A DNA stretch of 64,000 nucleotides from Elusimicrobia bacterium GWD2_63_28 (GTDB lineage Bacteria > Elusimicrobiota > Elusimicrobia > Elusimicrobiales > UBA9959). The translations under genes and the position numbers were made by a program. Positions 32,961 through 41,373 of the stretch are shown one piece after another. The number at the start of each line of letters is the position of its first letter. Within the stretch, counting starts at the first letter, position 1. The DNA is taken from positions 1 to 64,000 of the forward strand of contig MGUI01000074.1 in the NCBI GenBank assembly GCA_001799895.1. Reading direction: 5' to 3'. The notes beneath the pieces are model-generated. The model had not been told where the DNA came from. It searched no databases and was given only the letters and a program-made list of their open reading frames with translations.

Positions 32961-33979
32961 AGTTCCTTCTTAAAAGTCAGGTATTCGCGGTAGGGGGCCG
33001 AGCCGCCCGCGGCCAGCGCTTCTATCCCGGCATTGCCGGCGCGCATGGTGGACAGCAAATAGCGCCGCGCGCCCCACGCTTTGGCTTGCGCGTCCATCAT
33101 GGAGAACAGGGCGCGCCCGAGCCCCTTGCCCCGGTGTTCCGGCAGCACGGCGATGGTCTTGAAGATGAAATTCTTGCCGCCGGAACAGGCGTCGGGCAGC
33201 CCCCACAGGAAAGCCGCCGGCTTGCCCTGAGGGTCGCCGGCCAGGATCACCGTACCGCCGGCGGCGCGGCCCGCCTGGCTGCCGGCTGAATACAGGAATT
33301 CATCGAGCCCGGAGGGCACGAACAGCGGCGAAGCGGAAAAGACGGCTGAAGCCACGGCGTGCAGGTCGGCCGCGCGGGCGGGCAAATCCTGCGGCCCGAG
33401 TTCAGTGAAGGAGAACCCCTGCGCCGCCAGCGCGGCCAACCTGTCCGCGTAGGCGGCGAACCCGGCGTCGTCGGCGTAGACGGCGGCGGTGAGCCTGAGG
33501 TCGGCCGGCTCGAATCCCCCCTCCCTGAAATAGTCGGCGTAGGCGGGAGGCGTGTAGGGCTCGCCGCCGTAAGCCGGGGCGTCGCCGGAGGCGCAGGCGC
33601 CGTAGCGCTGCCAGACGGTGTCGTTCACCGGGCCGTAAACCGTTTTAACTCCGCGCGCGGCGAGCGCCTCACAGGCGGCCCCCAGCACCGCCGCTGCGGC
33701 GTCGCCTTCGGCCGCTTCGAAGTAGCCTATAAGGCCGGTCCCGGCCGGCAGCCTGTTATCGGTAATGGCGCAGGCGTGCGCCACGGCCCGGTTCCGCTCC
33801 AGGGCCAGGAAGTTCTCCCGGACGCCGTGGGCCAGGAAAGGGTTCTCCGGCCCCAGCTGCTGCACCAGCTCGGCGGACAGCGCGGCTGCGTAGGCCTGCT
33901 GGTCGGCGTAGACGCGGCCCACCAGCCGCTCCAGCGCGCCGTCGGGCAGTTCGCCCGTCTTATAGCTGGTGATTTCCAT
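32954..33979 (-). CDS. GNAT-like acyltransferase, paralog of the 5881 gene product
   Basis: 341 residues. The N-terminal half shares YGPVNDTVW and GGEPYTPPAYADYFREGGFEPAD with the disrupted gene at 5881 (GPVNPSTNE, MPYTPPYY...AAGFAKAKD). The C-terminal half is a GNAT domain with the acyl-CoA loop VLPEHRGKGLGRALF. It probably transfers an acyl group to an amine or alcohol of a lipid precursor, judging from the operon. It overlaps the CDP-alcohol transferase gene by 20 bases. Confidence 0.75.
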   Translation of the reverse strand: MEITSYKTGELPDGALERLVGRVYADQQAYAAALSAELVQQLGPENPFLAHGVRENFLALERNRAVAHACAITDNRLPAGTGLIGYFEAAEGDAAAAVLGAACEALAARGVKTVYGPVNDTVWQRYGACASGDAPAYGGEPYTPPAYADYFREGGFEPADLRLTAAVYADDAGFAAYADRLAALAAQGFSFTELGPQDLPARAADLHAVASAVFSASPLFVPSGLDEFLYSAGSQAGRAAGGTVILAGDPQGKPAAFLWGLPDACSGGKNFIFKTIAVLPEHRGKGLGRALFSMMDAQAKAWGARRYLLSTMRAGNAGIEALAAGGSAPYREYLTFKKELC

Positions 33980-34589
33980 AAAATTCCATGAAACCGAATA
34001 AAATAGCTATACCCAGCAGCAGCGCGGCGAAGGCCGGCACCGACACCGGCTTGGGCACCTTCACCGTGGAGACCATCAGGGCGGCCGCGGCCAGCAGCGC
34101 CCCCCCGGCAAGAAAATCGAAATAAGGAACGCCGTAGAGCTTAAGCGCCACCAGCGCCAGCAGCAGCAGGTGGTTATAGTAAACAGGCATGCCGCTGTAG
34201 GCGCGCGCGCCGTCGGCGGTGGCGGCGAAGCCCTGCAGGGTGAAGCGCACCAGCCTGAAGATACCGGCGCAGAGAAAGACAGAGATGGCGATGACCGGGA
34301 AAACATCCCGCATGGCCAGCGGCAGGTAGCAGGCCAGCGCCGGGTAGAGCAGATAGATGAAAACGTCCACGTGGCTGTCGAGCTGGCGGCCGAACTCGGA
34401 CTCCTGGCGCAGTTTCCTGGCCAGCATCCCGTCGAAGGCGTCCAGCACCAGCGCCGCGAGCGCCAGCGAGAAGGACAGGTAGAAGAACCCGCGCAGCAGC
34501 AGCAGGATGGCGCCCCACGCCGTCAGCAGCGCGGCGAAGGACAGGGCATTGGGCCAGTTCAACCAGCCGGGGCGGTCAATTGAGTACAT
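33960..34589 (-). CDS. CDP-alcohol phosphatidyltransferase family protein
   Basis: 209 residues, six helices. The full signature D-G-x2-A-R-x8-G-x3-D-x3-D is present in DGMLARKLRQESEFGRQLD plus SHVD (about residues 55-77), with all metal-binding aspartates. It moves a phospho-alcohol between CMP and an acceptor, as in phosphatidylserine or phosphatidylinositol-phosphate synthesis. Length resembles PssA. The acceptor alcohol is unknown. The 14-base overlap with the dikinase C-part gene implies tight coupling. Confidence 0.9.
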   Translation of the reverse strand: MYSIDRPGWLNWPNALSFAALLTAWGAILLLLRGFFYLSFSLALAALVLDAFDGMLARKLRQESEFGRQLDSHVDVFIYLLYPALACYLPLAMRDVFPVIAISVFLCAGIFRLVRFTLQGFAATADGARAYSGMPVYYNHLLLLALVALKLYGVPYFDFLAGGALLAAAALMVSTVKVPKPVSVPAFAALLLGIAILFGFMEFYGNHQL

Positions 34590-36267
34590 GCACCTCCCCC
34601 GTCTCCATGTGCATTTCTATATTAGCGCCGCGGGGCACTCCGGCCACGGCCCTCTCTACGCCCACTATGCAAGGTATGCGCAGCTCGCGCGCCACTATGG
34701 CCGCGTGCGACAGCATGCCGCCGCGCTCTACTATTATGCCCTTGAGCAACGGAAAAACTATGGTCCAGCCAGGGTCGGTCTGGCGCGTCACCAGGATCTT
34801 GCCGGCGAAATCCGCCGACGGGTCGAAGTCCGGCAGCACCAGCGCCTCTCCGGAAACCTTGGAGCGCGGGGTGCGCGCCGCCGTAAAGCCCTTCAGCACG
34901 CCCGTCCCGGCGGCGGGAGCGGCCCCGGCGCGCAGGCCGGCCTCTATGGCCGCCAGCGGCAGTTCCGACTCTATCCGGCGCGGGGTCTCGCGGCCCTTCC
35001 AGTATTCGTAATCGGCTTTCCTGGCGGCTATGGCCTTGTTAAGGTCAGCCGCCGCGCGGCCCGAATCTATGATTTCAAAGATCTCTTCCATCGACAGGTA
35101 AAAGATATCCTCGCGGTTGTTTATAAAACCGCGCGCGGTGAATTTATCGGCAATGGCCAGGAAAAGCTTGCGCGAGAAACCGAAGATCAGCGAGCGGCGG
35201 AAGCGCGTTTCCTCCCGGCGGAAAACGCTGTTCACCGCCCAGTTGCCCACAACGGCGAGGACCAGCCTGCGCCAGAACGGCAGGCCGGCGGCCGCGTCGG
35301 CGGCCTGCGGCGCCTCGGGCGCGGCTTCTTTGCCGGAGGAGAGCGAGGCCTGCAGTATGGAGATGAAAAATTCCGGCTGTTCGTTTATGCTTTTGGATTC
35401 CAGCTTCAGCTCATTGGGCACGCGGCTGCCGAAGCGCTCCATGTAAGCGCGTATCTCGGCGGCGGCGGCAGAGGCGGCGAACCTGCCGCGCAGTTGGGCC
35501 AGGATCTCTCCGGGCTGGCCGCCGGCGAAAGCGGCCAGCAGCTTTGGCTCTTTCTTTATCAGCGAGACTATCTCTATTATCCGGTAGCCCGGGTCCAGCG
35601 TGACCAGGGGCCGGCGCGAGCGGGAGAACAGCTGCACATAGCCGTCTTTGTCCAGCCAGGCCCGGTAAAGCTTGTCGGCCGCGCCGGCGGCCACCATCAC
35701 GGCGAAATCGTTGGCTATGGGCACCTGCCAGCGCGCCACGAACTCGTCGTAGACCTGGTAATAAAGTTTCTTGCAGGCCGGCAGGTCCAGGGCGGCCAGG
35801 TCCAGCGCCGAAAGCTCGCCGTAGGCCTGGTCGAAGCGCCGGTTGAAGCCGCGCACCAGCGCGCCCATGCGGGCGAAGGTGAGCGCTATCTTGAGCGTCT
35901 GGTAAACCAGCCGCGGCAGCACTATGAAGTAACGCTCGAGCGCCCCTGCCGGCGGGGGCGGGTTATAGTCGTAGCGCTTCTGCAGCCCCAGCATTTTCTC
36001 GAAGAAGCCGCGGTTAAAGGAATAGCCGGGCAGGAAAGAGACCAACTTGTACCAGTTGATCAGGTCGTAGTACATCCGGCCGCCAAGGAACTCCACCATC
36101 TTGGCGAACATCGGGCGGTTGGCGTTTATGGCGGAACTCCCCACGCCCATCATGCCGCAGAAATAGACGTAGACCTCCTGGTAGACGGCCCGCGCGAAGG
36201 AATAGGTCAGCGGCGTGGTGACGCCGGAGTAGCTCTCGGCGATGTTGGAGTTATCGTAGATCTTCAT
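34576..36267 (-). CDS. Dikinase middle and phosphohistidine domains (second half of the split enzyme)
   Basis: 563 residues. The C-terminal swivel domain has GIIVERGGMLSHAAIVAREL with phospho-His at residue 521, then IPCIVGVERA, as in PEP synthase and rifampin phosphotransferase. The preceding 480 residues are helical, lack an ATP-grasp domain, and correspond in position to the substrate-binding domain of rifampin-phosphotransferase-like enzymes. There is no PEP/pyruvate TIM barrel at the C-terminus, so PEP synthesis is unlikely. A small-molecule or lipid hydroxyl is the likelier acceptor. It needs the ATP domain encoded at 31516-32328. Confidence 0.8.
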   Translation of the reverse strand: MKIYDNSNIAESYSGVTTPLTYSFARAVYQEVYVYFCGMMGVGSSAINANRPMFAKMVEFLGGRMYYDLINWYKLVSFLPGYSFNRGFFEKMLGLQKRYDYNPPPPAGALERYFIVLPRLVYQTLKIALTFARMGALVRGFNRRFDQAYGELSALDLAALDLPACKKLYYQVYDEFVARWQVPIANDFAVMVAAGAADKLYRAWLDKDGYVQLFSRSRRPLVTLDPGYRIIEIVSLIKKEPKLLAAFAGGQPGEILAQLRGRFAASAAAAEIRAYMERFGSRVPNELKLESKSINEQPEFFISILQASLSSGKEAAPEAPQAADAAAGLPFWRRLVLAVVGNWAVNSVFRREETRFRRSLIFGFSRKLFLAIADKFTARGFINNREDIFYLSMEEIFEIIDSGRAAADLNKAIAARKADYEYWKGRETPRRIESELPLAAIEAGLRAGAAPAAGTGVLKGFTAARTPRSKVSGEALVLPDFDPSADFAGKILVTRQTDPGWTIVFPLLKGIIVERGGMLSHAAIVARELRIPCIVGVERAVAGVPRGANIEMHMETGEVHVLN

Positions 36268-37139
36268 GCCAGCGCCGCCCAGATGGCCGCGGCGTTGAGC
36301 AGCGTGAAATAAGCCACCGCCGTGTTGAAGACCGCCTTGGAGGATCTGGCGTCCCGGCGCCGTGAGAAGATCAAAATGGAATAGCCGAAATAAACGAAGG
36401 CCGGCAGCGCAGCCAGGTAGCGGTTGTCGTCCCCGGAGGCGAACCAGCCCAGTTTGAGCGCCGCCGCGGCGGCCAGGACCAGCAGGATGGAGGCGCCGCG
36501 CACGCCGTACTGCGCGGTATAAGTGTCGCGCGCCGCGTTCTCCAGCTCCGGCGGACGCATCTTGCGGGCTATCTCCAGGAAGAAAAGCTGGAAGCCCAGG
36601 AACAGCACCAGCGCCCAGGCCAGGGGATCGGCGTATAAACGGCCGGAGGGGGCCTGCATGGAGGCGGCGTAGAAGAACAGCGGTATGGCCAGCAGTTCAT
36701 GCAGGAAGATGTAAAGCGTGAACCGGGACCGCAGCCAGGCCGGGGCGAAGAACTCTTTGAACATCAGCAGGGAATAAGCGAGGCTGGCCGCGAAGTACGC
36801 GAAAGGTATAGCCCCGGCCCAAACCGCCACTGCTATTTCCCCGGCGAGGGTTATGAAGATCAGCAGTTTTATGTCGCGGGTGCTTACCAGGCCGCGCTGC
36901 AGCGGGCGCTGGGGATAGAACCGCCGGTCGTGGGCGTAATCCTTCAGCTCGTCGAAGAGCCGCAGCCGGAAAAGGAAAAAGAGCAGGGCCAGCGCGGCGG
37001 CCAGCACCGCCGGCCACGAGTTTATCCCGCCGAAAGCGGCCCCCTGCACGCAGGCCCCCGTTACGGCGGCCAGCAGCCCCGCCAGCAGCAGGAATTGCTG
37101 CGGCGGAAACCTTTCAGACAGGTAAGTTAAATACTTCAA
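36264..37139 (-). CDS. UbiA-family prenyltransferase
   Basis: 291 residues, about eight helices. The first Asp-rich motif is RLFDELKDYAHDRRFYPQRPLQRG (about 57-80), the prenyl-diphosphate site of UbiA enzymes. The second motif is weaker (FFLEIARKMRPPELEN). It would attach a prenyl chain to an acceptor in the membrane. The start is TTG, nine bases after a strong GGAGGG. It is the first gene of a minus-strand run of ten overlapping or closely spaced genes, so it probably leads the operon. A TATAAT lies upstream on this strand near 37170. Confidence 0.85.
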   Translation of the reverse strand: MKYLTYLSERFPPQQFLLLAGLLAAVTGACVQGAAFGGINSWPAVLAAALALLFFLFRLRLFDELKDYAHDRRFYPQRPLQRGLVSTRDIKLLIFITLAGEIAVAVWAGAIPFAYFAASLAYSLLMFKEFFAPAWLRSRFTLYIFLHELLAIPLFFYAASMQAPSGRLYADPLAWALVLFLGFQLFFLEIARKMRPPELENAARDTYTAQYGVRGASILLVLAAAAALKLGWFASGDDNRYLAALPAFVYFGYSILIFSRRRDARSSKAVFNTAVAYFTLLNAAAIWAALA

Positions 37140-37180
37140 CCCGCGCCCTCCGTTAAATACTTTTAATTATAATACTAAAT

Positions 37181-37210
37181 AAAAAAACCGCGCTTCCGGC
37201 GCGGTTTTTT
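37181..37210 (-). terminator. Terminator between the secreted-protein group and the lipid operon
   Basis: A 7-bp stem (ACCGCGC / GCGCGGT) with a 5-base loop, flanked by a run of A and a run of T. It lies after the 37229-37816 gene and before the UbiA gene. Confidence 0.8.
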
Positions 37211-37228
37211 AGTTTTAGCGGCGGCCGG

Positions 37229-37816
37229 TTAAGGCAGGCCCTTAAAGCTTTTGGCTATTTTCTCGAAGGTGCCTAGGTTGGCGAGGAAAGAATCCTTGGG
37301 GGCGCTGAAATGCAGCACGTAGAAGCCGGCCTTGGCGGGCAGGACGTACAGTTTTTCTTTCAGCTGCACGCTCTCGTCGGACTTGGTGGTGGGGTGCAGG
37401 AAAACCATGCGCTCGCGGGACAGCAGCAGGGCCTTGCGCCCGGCGAGGGTTATATCTTTTACCGGCTCGTAATTTTCCCTGGCGCTCTTGGTTTCACCCA
37501 GGACATTCTTGGAATTGCTGTTTACATAGTCCTGGTACCCGTTAAAATCAGCGTTATCCTTCGCGTAATAAGAAACGAAAACAGAGGTGGGCGCTTTGCC
37601 GGATACCGGGGCCAGCAATTGTATCTCGTAGATCTTGTATTCCTCGTCCTTCTCCTGGTCGCGTTCCATGGACCAGGCCGCGGGCACGCTGCAGGAAAAA
37701 TAATTATTCTCCATGGCGAAATTCTTGAATTGCGCGGCCTTGCCCTTAGCCTGCGCGCCGGCGCAGGCGGCGGCCAGAAGGGAGAGCATGGAAACGGTCA
37801 GTAAAATATTTTTCAT
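37229..37816 (-). CDS. Secreted PsbP-like or unknown-family protein
   Basis: 195 residues with a signal peptide (MKNILLTVSMLSLLAAACAGAQA). A CAG near residue 18 could be a lipobox, but the upstream residues fit poorly. The mature domain (FSCSVPAAWSMER, APTSVFVSYYAKD, AGFYVLHFSAPKDSFLANLGTFEKIAKSF) has the strand-helix order of PsbP/MOG1-like folds found in many secreted bacterial proteins. No catalytic motif seen. It overlaps the 37813-39567 gene by four bases. Confidence 0.65.
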   Translation of the reverse strand: MKNILLTVSMLSLLAAACAGAQAKGKAAQFKNFAMENNYFSCSVPAAWSMERDQEKDEEYKIYEIQLLAPVSGKAPTSVFVSYYAKDNADFNGYQDYVNSNSKNVLGETKSARENYEPVKDITLAGRKALLLSRERMVFLHPTTKSDESVQLKEKLYVLPAKAGFYVLHFSAPKDSFLANLGTFEKIAKSFKGLP

Positions 37817-39567
37817 ACGGGCACCGGGGGCGCATTGGTCTTCTGCGGCGCCGTGCCGGCCTCCAGGGCTTTTAAAGCGCCGCTGTTCTGCCTGTCCGAG
37901 GCATTATAGCGGCTCCGGTAAACGCCCAGCCTGGACAGGTCTCCCTGTATTTTAGCAAGAACAGGAGTCTGTATCTCTCCCACCGAGCCGGCCAGTTCGT
38001 CCGGGGACATTTCCAGCGCTTCGGCCAGGTTAAGGCCGGAGGCGTCCAGCGAGGCCTTCTCTGCGGCCGGCATGGTCTCGCGGCGCTCCAGTTCGCCGGT
38101 GACGGCGCCCAGCACCTGCGAGGCGGCCGCGTCCAGGGAAGGCAGGCCCGAGAAATAGCGCTGGCGCACGGTGGTGGCGAAACCCTTTGAACGGCCCGCT
38201 TTAAATTCTGTGGCTATTTCGACGCTCTTCGCGGCATATTGAGAGAATCCGCGACTATCGCTCATTATCGTATTAAACGTGGCGTCCTTCTGGAGCTTCT
38301 CCGTGGTGAACAGCCCCTGCAGCGCCATCGCCTCTATTTCGTTCTCCTGGGTGCGCGGCAGGTAGACGCCGCGCGACTGCGCCCAGTCGGCCTGCGACTT
38401 ATGAGCGGCCTCGTAAACCACGGCCGGGGACATGTACTTGGCTATCTCGGCCAGCTGCGCCGGGTTGGACATCACCGAGGTGGCGGTATAGCCTTTAATG
38501 CGCATGTACTGCTGTATGGTCTCGGAATCCAGCACCACCGAGCCGGTGGCCGGGTCGTAGCGGGAATAGCCGCCGGAAACGGGGGCCACGGTTATCCTGA
38601 GACCGCCGGGGAAAGCGGCCAGGGCCCGGTCGCCGGCCTGCGTGCCGCGCAGCTCGGCGGCCACGGAAGTATTGAGCATGGTGCCCAGCACCTGCCGCTG
38701 CCCGGAGGGCAGCACTTCCTGCGGCAGGGAGGAGCGGGCGGAATTTATCCGCGCCCGCAGGTCCGGGGCGGCGGTTATAGAGCTGTTGTCGAACATGTTG
38801 CCCAGCAGGTAAAGCTGGTCTTCGAACGACTTGCCCGACAGCTGCGACTGCACCCCGGGCGGCAGGGTGCCCACGAAGGCGCGCACGTCGCGGTCCAGCG
38901 TAGCCTCCTGCCTGGCGGCGGCCAGCCGCTGGTCGTTATAAACGAGGAAGCGCGGGTCATTGGTTATGAGCCGCTCTATTACGGCGTTGCGCTCGCGCAG
39001 CACCATCCGCTCCCAGGCGGCCTTGGTAACCTGCACGCCCTGGCCGGAGCCCAGGTCGGCCTGCGCCCAGCTCATGGCGCGGGTGTCGGTCATGGTGCCG
39101 AAGATAACTTCCCACTGGCGTATGGCCTTGGTCACCACGGTTTTCTTGGCCGCGGGATAGGTAGGGGCGAAGCGGCCCAGCCAGGTCAGCAGCTTCTCCG
39201 GCTCTGGTCCTACGCCCAGCCCGGACAGCGGCTTGTCAGCGTCTATCCGTATGGTGAGGGACTGGTTCAGCTGATTGATCCGGGCTTCGTCCCAGGGCAG
39301 GGCCAGCAGGTCTTTCAAATCCTTTAGCGCCTCGGCCTTGCCCAGCAGGGCGGCCCCGCGGGGGCCGGCTTCGGCCAGCTCTCGCGCTTCGCCGTCGCGC
39401 AGGAAAGCCGCGGCCAGAATAGGATTGCCGCTGGCTATGCCCACTTCGTATTCGGCCAGGCGGTCGGCGGCGTCAGCCTCTTCCTGGGCCAGGGCCGGCA
39501 GGCCGCAAAACAGCAGCCCCGCCGCTAAGGCGGCCAGGCGCAGGGTTTTGGCGGCTGTTCCGTTCAT
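37813..39567 (-). CDS. Secreted protein with degenerate zincin-like motif
   Basis: 584 residues with a signal peptide ending ALPALAQ near residue 28. Most of it is helical with no family match. Near residues 390-425 the order SPAVVYEAAHKSQ...TQENEIEA looks like a gluzincin (HExxH...E) in which the first His is Tyr (YEAAH). The preceding segment (YDPATGSVVLDSE) also fits a protease-like strand. If so, the site is probably inactive. The C-terminus is Pro-rich. It lies two bases downstream of the clostripain-type peptidase gene and probably shares its promoter. Confidence 0.6.
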   Translation of the reverse strand: MNGTAAKTLRLAALAAGLLFCGLPALAQEEADAADRLAEYEVGIASGNPILAAAFLRDGEARELAEAGPRGAALLGKAEALKDLKDLLALPWDEARINQLNQSLTIRIDADKPLSGLGVGPEPEKLLTWLGRFAPTYPAAKKTVVTKAIRQWEVIFGTMTDTRAMSWAQADLGSGQGVQVTKAAWERMVLRERNAVIERLITNDPRFLVYNDQRLAAARQEATLDRDVRAFVGTLPPGVQSQLSGKSFEDQLYLLGNMFDNSSITAAPDLRARINSARSSLPQEVLPSGQRQVLGTMLNTSVAAELRGTQAGDRALAAFPGGLRITVAPVSGGYSRYDPATGSVVLDSETIQQYMRIKGYTATSVMSNPAQLAEIAKYMSPAVVYEAAHKSQADWAQSRGVYLPRTQENEIEAMALQGLFTTEKLQKDATFNTIMSDSRGFSQYAAKSVEIATEFKAGRSKGFATTVRQRYFSGLPSLDAAASQVLGAVTGELERRETMPAAEKASLDASGLNLAEALEMSPDELAGSVGEIQTPVLAKIQGDLSRLGVYRSRYNASDRQNSGALKALEAGTAPQKTNAPPVPV

Positions 39568-39568
39568 A

Positions 39569-40861
39569 TTATTTCAGCCTCTCGCTCATCATGTCCAGCA
39601 GGAAATCGTCCCAGAGAGAATCGCCGGCGAAGGTCAGGCTCTCGTAATTGGCGGAATCGTAGGTCAGGGCGGGAATGTAGATAGCGAGGCCGTTGGCCGC
39701 CGAATACCTGCTGTAGCGGGCGGGCCGCGCCACATTGCGCGCCAGCAGCACGCCCCGCACCTGCGCCTTCAGCGCCTCGCCTGCGGCCTTGGCGGCACTG
39801 CCCTCGGGCAGTCGGGCCGCGACCTTGTCCACGTAATCTATAAGATCTTTTGAATCCTCATAATGGAACCGCGAGACGGTCCGGAGCAGGGCCAGGTCGG
39901 TGGCCACGGCGAAAGCCCGGGGGTCGGAGCGCACCGCGCTCACCCAGCCGTCTAGCGCCTGCCGGAAAGCGGGCAGCGCCGAAGTGCGCAGCGCCGAAAG
40001 CGTGGCGTCATCGGGATAGCTGGCGCCGAAAGAGTCCACTATCACCCGGCCCAGTTCTTCTGCGCCCATGCCGGGATTGGCGGCCAGGCGGTTAAGGATG
40101 GGGGTGTAGGGATAGCCGGGGCCGGAGATCACTTCTTCGGAAGCTACTATCACGTCCGCCGCGTTCCTGAATTCGTAGGCCACGCTGGCCATCTGCATCA
40201 GGCAGGCGTCCATGGCGAACACGTCCAGCTTCCGGCCCAGCGTCTTGGCCGCCTGGTTCAGCGCGAAGCCGAGGCGGTCTATAGACATCTCGTTGCCGGT
40301 GACGTCATCGGAAGCTATGCCGAGGCGGCCGGCCCCGTGGTTCCACAGCACTACGGCCACCTTGCGGGCGGGGTACTGGCGCAGTCCGCGCTTTATGAAG
40401 CGCAGCAAATGGGCCTCGCTGCCCATGTCGGCGGTATTGGAATTGTAGATGACGGGAGAGGTTATCGTGTTGGCGTCGGCGTCCCTGGTGACATAGATGG
40501 TTTTGGAGCCGCGCTGGAACTGCAGGTTGCGGTCCGTATTATTGTCTATGCCCAGTATGCCGAACTCTACTACCACGGCCACGCGGTCGGTGGAGCCCGC
40601 GGCCTCCATCTCGTTGATGTCGTCTTTGGCGAAGCCCAGTATGCCCAGGTCGTTCACGCCGTTCACGAAGACCAGCACCAGCCACTCGCGCTCTACGGCG
40701 GCGGGCGCGTCCTGCGGAACCGCGGCGGGGGCGGGCACCGCGGGGGCCGCTACGGGGCTGGGCAGCTCCGACATCGCCCTGTCAAAAGAAAGTTCTTGGG
40801 CTTTGAGGCCCATGGCCAGGGCGGCTATTGCCGCGAAAGTTAATGCCAGCGCGCGTTTCAT
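39569..40861 (-). CDS. Clostripain-family (C11) cysteine peptidase, secreted
   Basis: 430 residues with a signal peptide (MKRALALTFAAIAALAMGLKA), a Pro/Ala linker and then the C11 domain. The catalytic dyad is visible: VVLWNHGAGRLG with His175, and FAMDACLMQM with Cys220. Family members cut after Arg or Lys, often after self-cleavage. The frame is open 38 codons further upstream, but this ATG gives the signal peptide. A TTGACA/TACTAT promoter lies about 115 bases upstream. The gene follows a small five-cysteine peptide gene on the same strand, and a processing role is conceivable but not shown. Confidence 0.9.
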   Translation of the reverse strand: MKRALALTFAAIAALAMGLKAQELSFDRAMSELPSPVAAPAVPAPAAVPQDAPAAVEREWLVLVFVNGVNDLGILGFAKDDINEMEAAGSTDRVAVVVEFGILGIDNNTDRNLQFQRGSKTIYVTRDADANTITSPVIYNSNTADMGSEAHLLRFIKRGLRQYPARKVAVVLWNHGAGRLGIASDDVTGNEMSIDRLGFALNQAAKTLGRKLDVFAMDACLMQMASVAYEFRNAADVIVASEEVISGPGYPYTPILNRLAANPGMGAEELGRVIVDSFGASYPDDATLSALRTSALPAFRQALDGWVSAVRSDPRAFAVATDLALLRTVSRFHYEDSKDLIDYVDKVAARLPEGSAAKAAGEALKAQVRGVLLARNVARPARYSRYSAANGLAIYIPALTYDSANYESLTFAGDSLWDDFLLDMMSERLK

Positions 40862-40977
40862 GTTAATATTTTCGGTTATTGCTTGACTTTTATCAAAGGT
40901 CCTAAGTCCCACAACGCAATAGGCCTTTAGACCTAAGCCGCGCAGTTGATCACAAGGTGTATCGACGGCGCCCACCT

Positions 40978-41007
40978 ATAGTATATAGATATATCTTGAC
41001 TTGTCAA
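40978..41007 (-). promoter_or_regulatory. Sigma-70-type promoter of the C11 peptidase gene, with palindrome
   Basis: On the minus strand: TTGACA (41002-41007), 18-base spacer, TACTAT (40978-40983). The -35 is part of the palindrome TTGACTTGTCAA on the plus strand (40996-41007), a possible operator. The spacer is a near-palindromic AT-rich stretch. The leader to the ATG is about 110 bases. Confidence 0.65.
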
Positions 41008-41026
41008 TAGCGGGCTCTTTCGGGTA

Positions 41027-41078
41027 GCGGCAAAATAGCGCCCGCAGAGCGCGGGCGCAGGGCCGAAGGTTTTGCCGC
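41027..41078 (-). terminator. Nested hairpin downstream of the five-cysteine peptide gene
   Basis: An outer stem GCGGCAAAA / TTTTGCCGC (41027-41035 with 41070-41078) encloses an inner 8-bp stem GCGCCCGC / GCGGGCGC (41038-41045 with 41051-41058). It lies 35 bases after the peptide stop. It may end the small transcript, or be a stabilising or regulatory RNA. Confidence 0.55.
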
Positions 41079-41112
41079 CTATAGAGAGACTTGCGCCGCT
41101 AAAGCAGCGCGC

Positions 41113-41328
41113 TCAGCCCCGGACAGCCGACGCGGCAGGGGTAGTGACATTTATACACGTACAGGTCTTATGAATGAGGCAGTCGCAGTATGCCTTGCCG
41201 GAGCACATACTGGTGGCCTTGTCGATCGCCAGGGCGGTAAAAGACAACCGCCTGTCCAGCTCTGCCACCAGCAGGTCTCCCTCAGCCAGGAATTCCACGG
41301 ACTCTAATATATTATCCAGCTTAGCCAT
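41113..41328 (-). CDS. Small five-cysteine peptide, candidate RiPP precursor A
   Basis: 71 residues. The first 40 form an acidic, leader-like helix (LDNILESVEFLAEGDLLVAELDRRLSF). The last 30 hold cysteines at 42, 48, 50, 56 and 58 and end in a Thr/Ala-rich tail. The ATG is chosen because AAGGAG lies nine bases upstream; an in-frame TTG three codons earlier is the alternative. Asp25-Arg26, Leu33, Asp36 and the first Cys fall at the same or adjacent positions in the 47519 peptide, and the promoters match at 19 of 20 bases. No signal peptide is visible. It precedes the C11 peptidase gene. Confidence 0.65.
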   Translation of the reverse strand: MAKLDNILESVEFLAEGDLLVAELDRRLSFTALAIDKATSMCSGKAYCDCLIHKTCTCINVTTPAASAVRG

Positions 41329-41373
41329 GACATTCAACTCCTTGAATTAGAACTTCTGCCCTATAGTGCCGTG

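Noticed and set aside
34576-36267. PEP synthase or pyruvate phosphate dikinase
   Set aside because: The C-terminal PEP/pyruvate barrel is absent, so the central-carbon reaction is unlikely.
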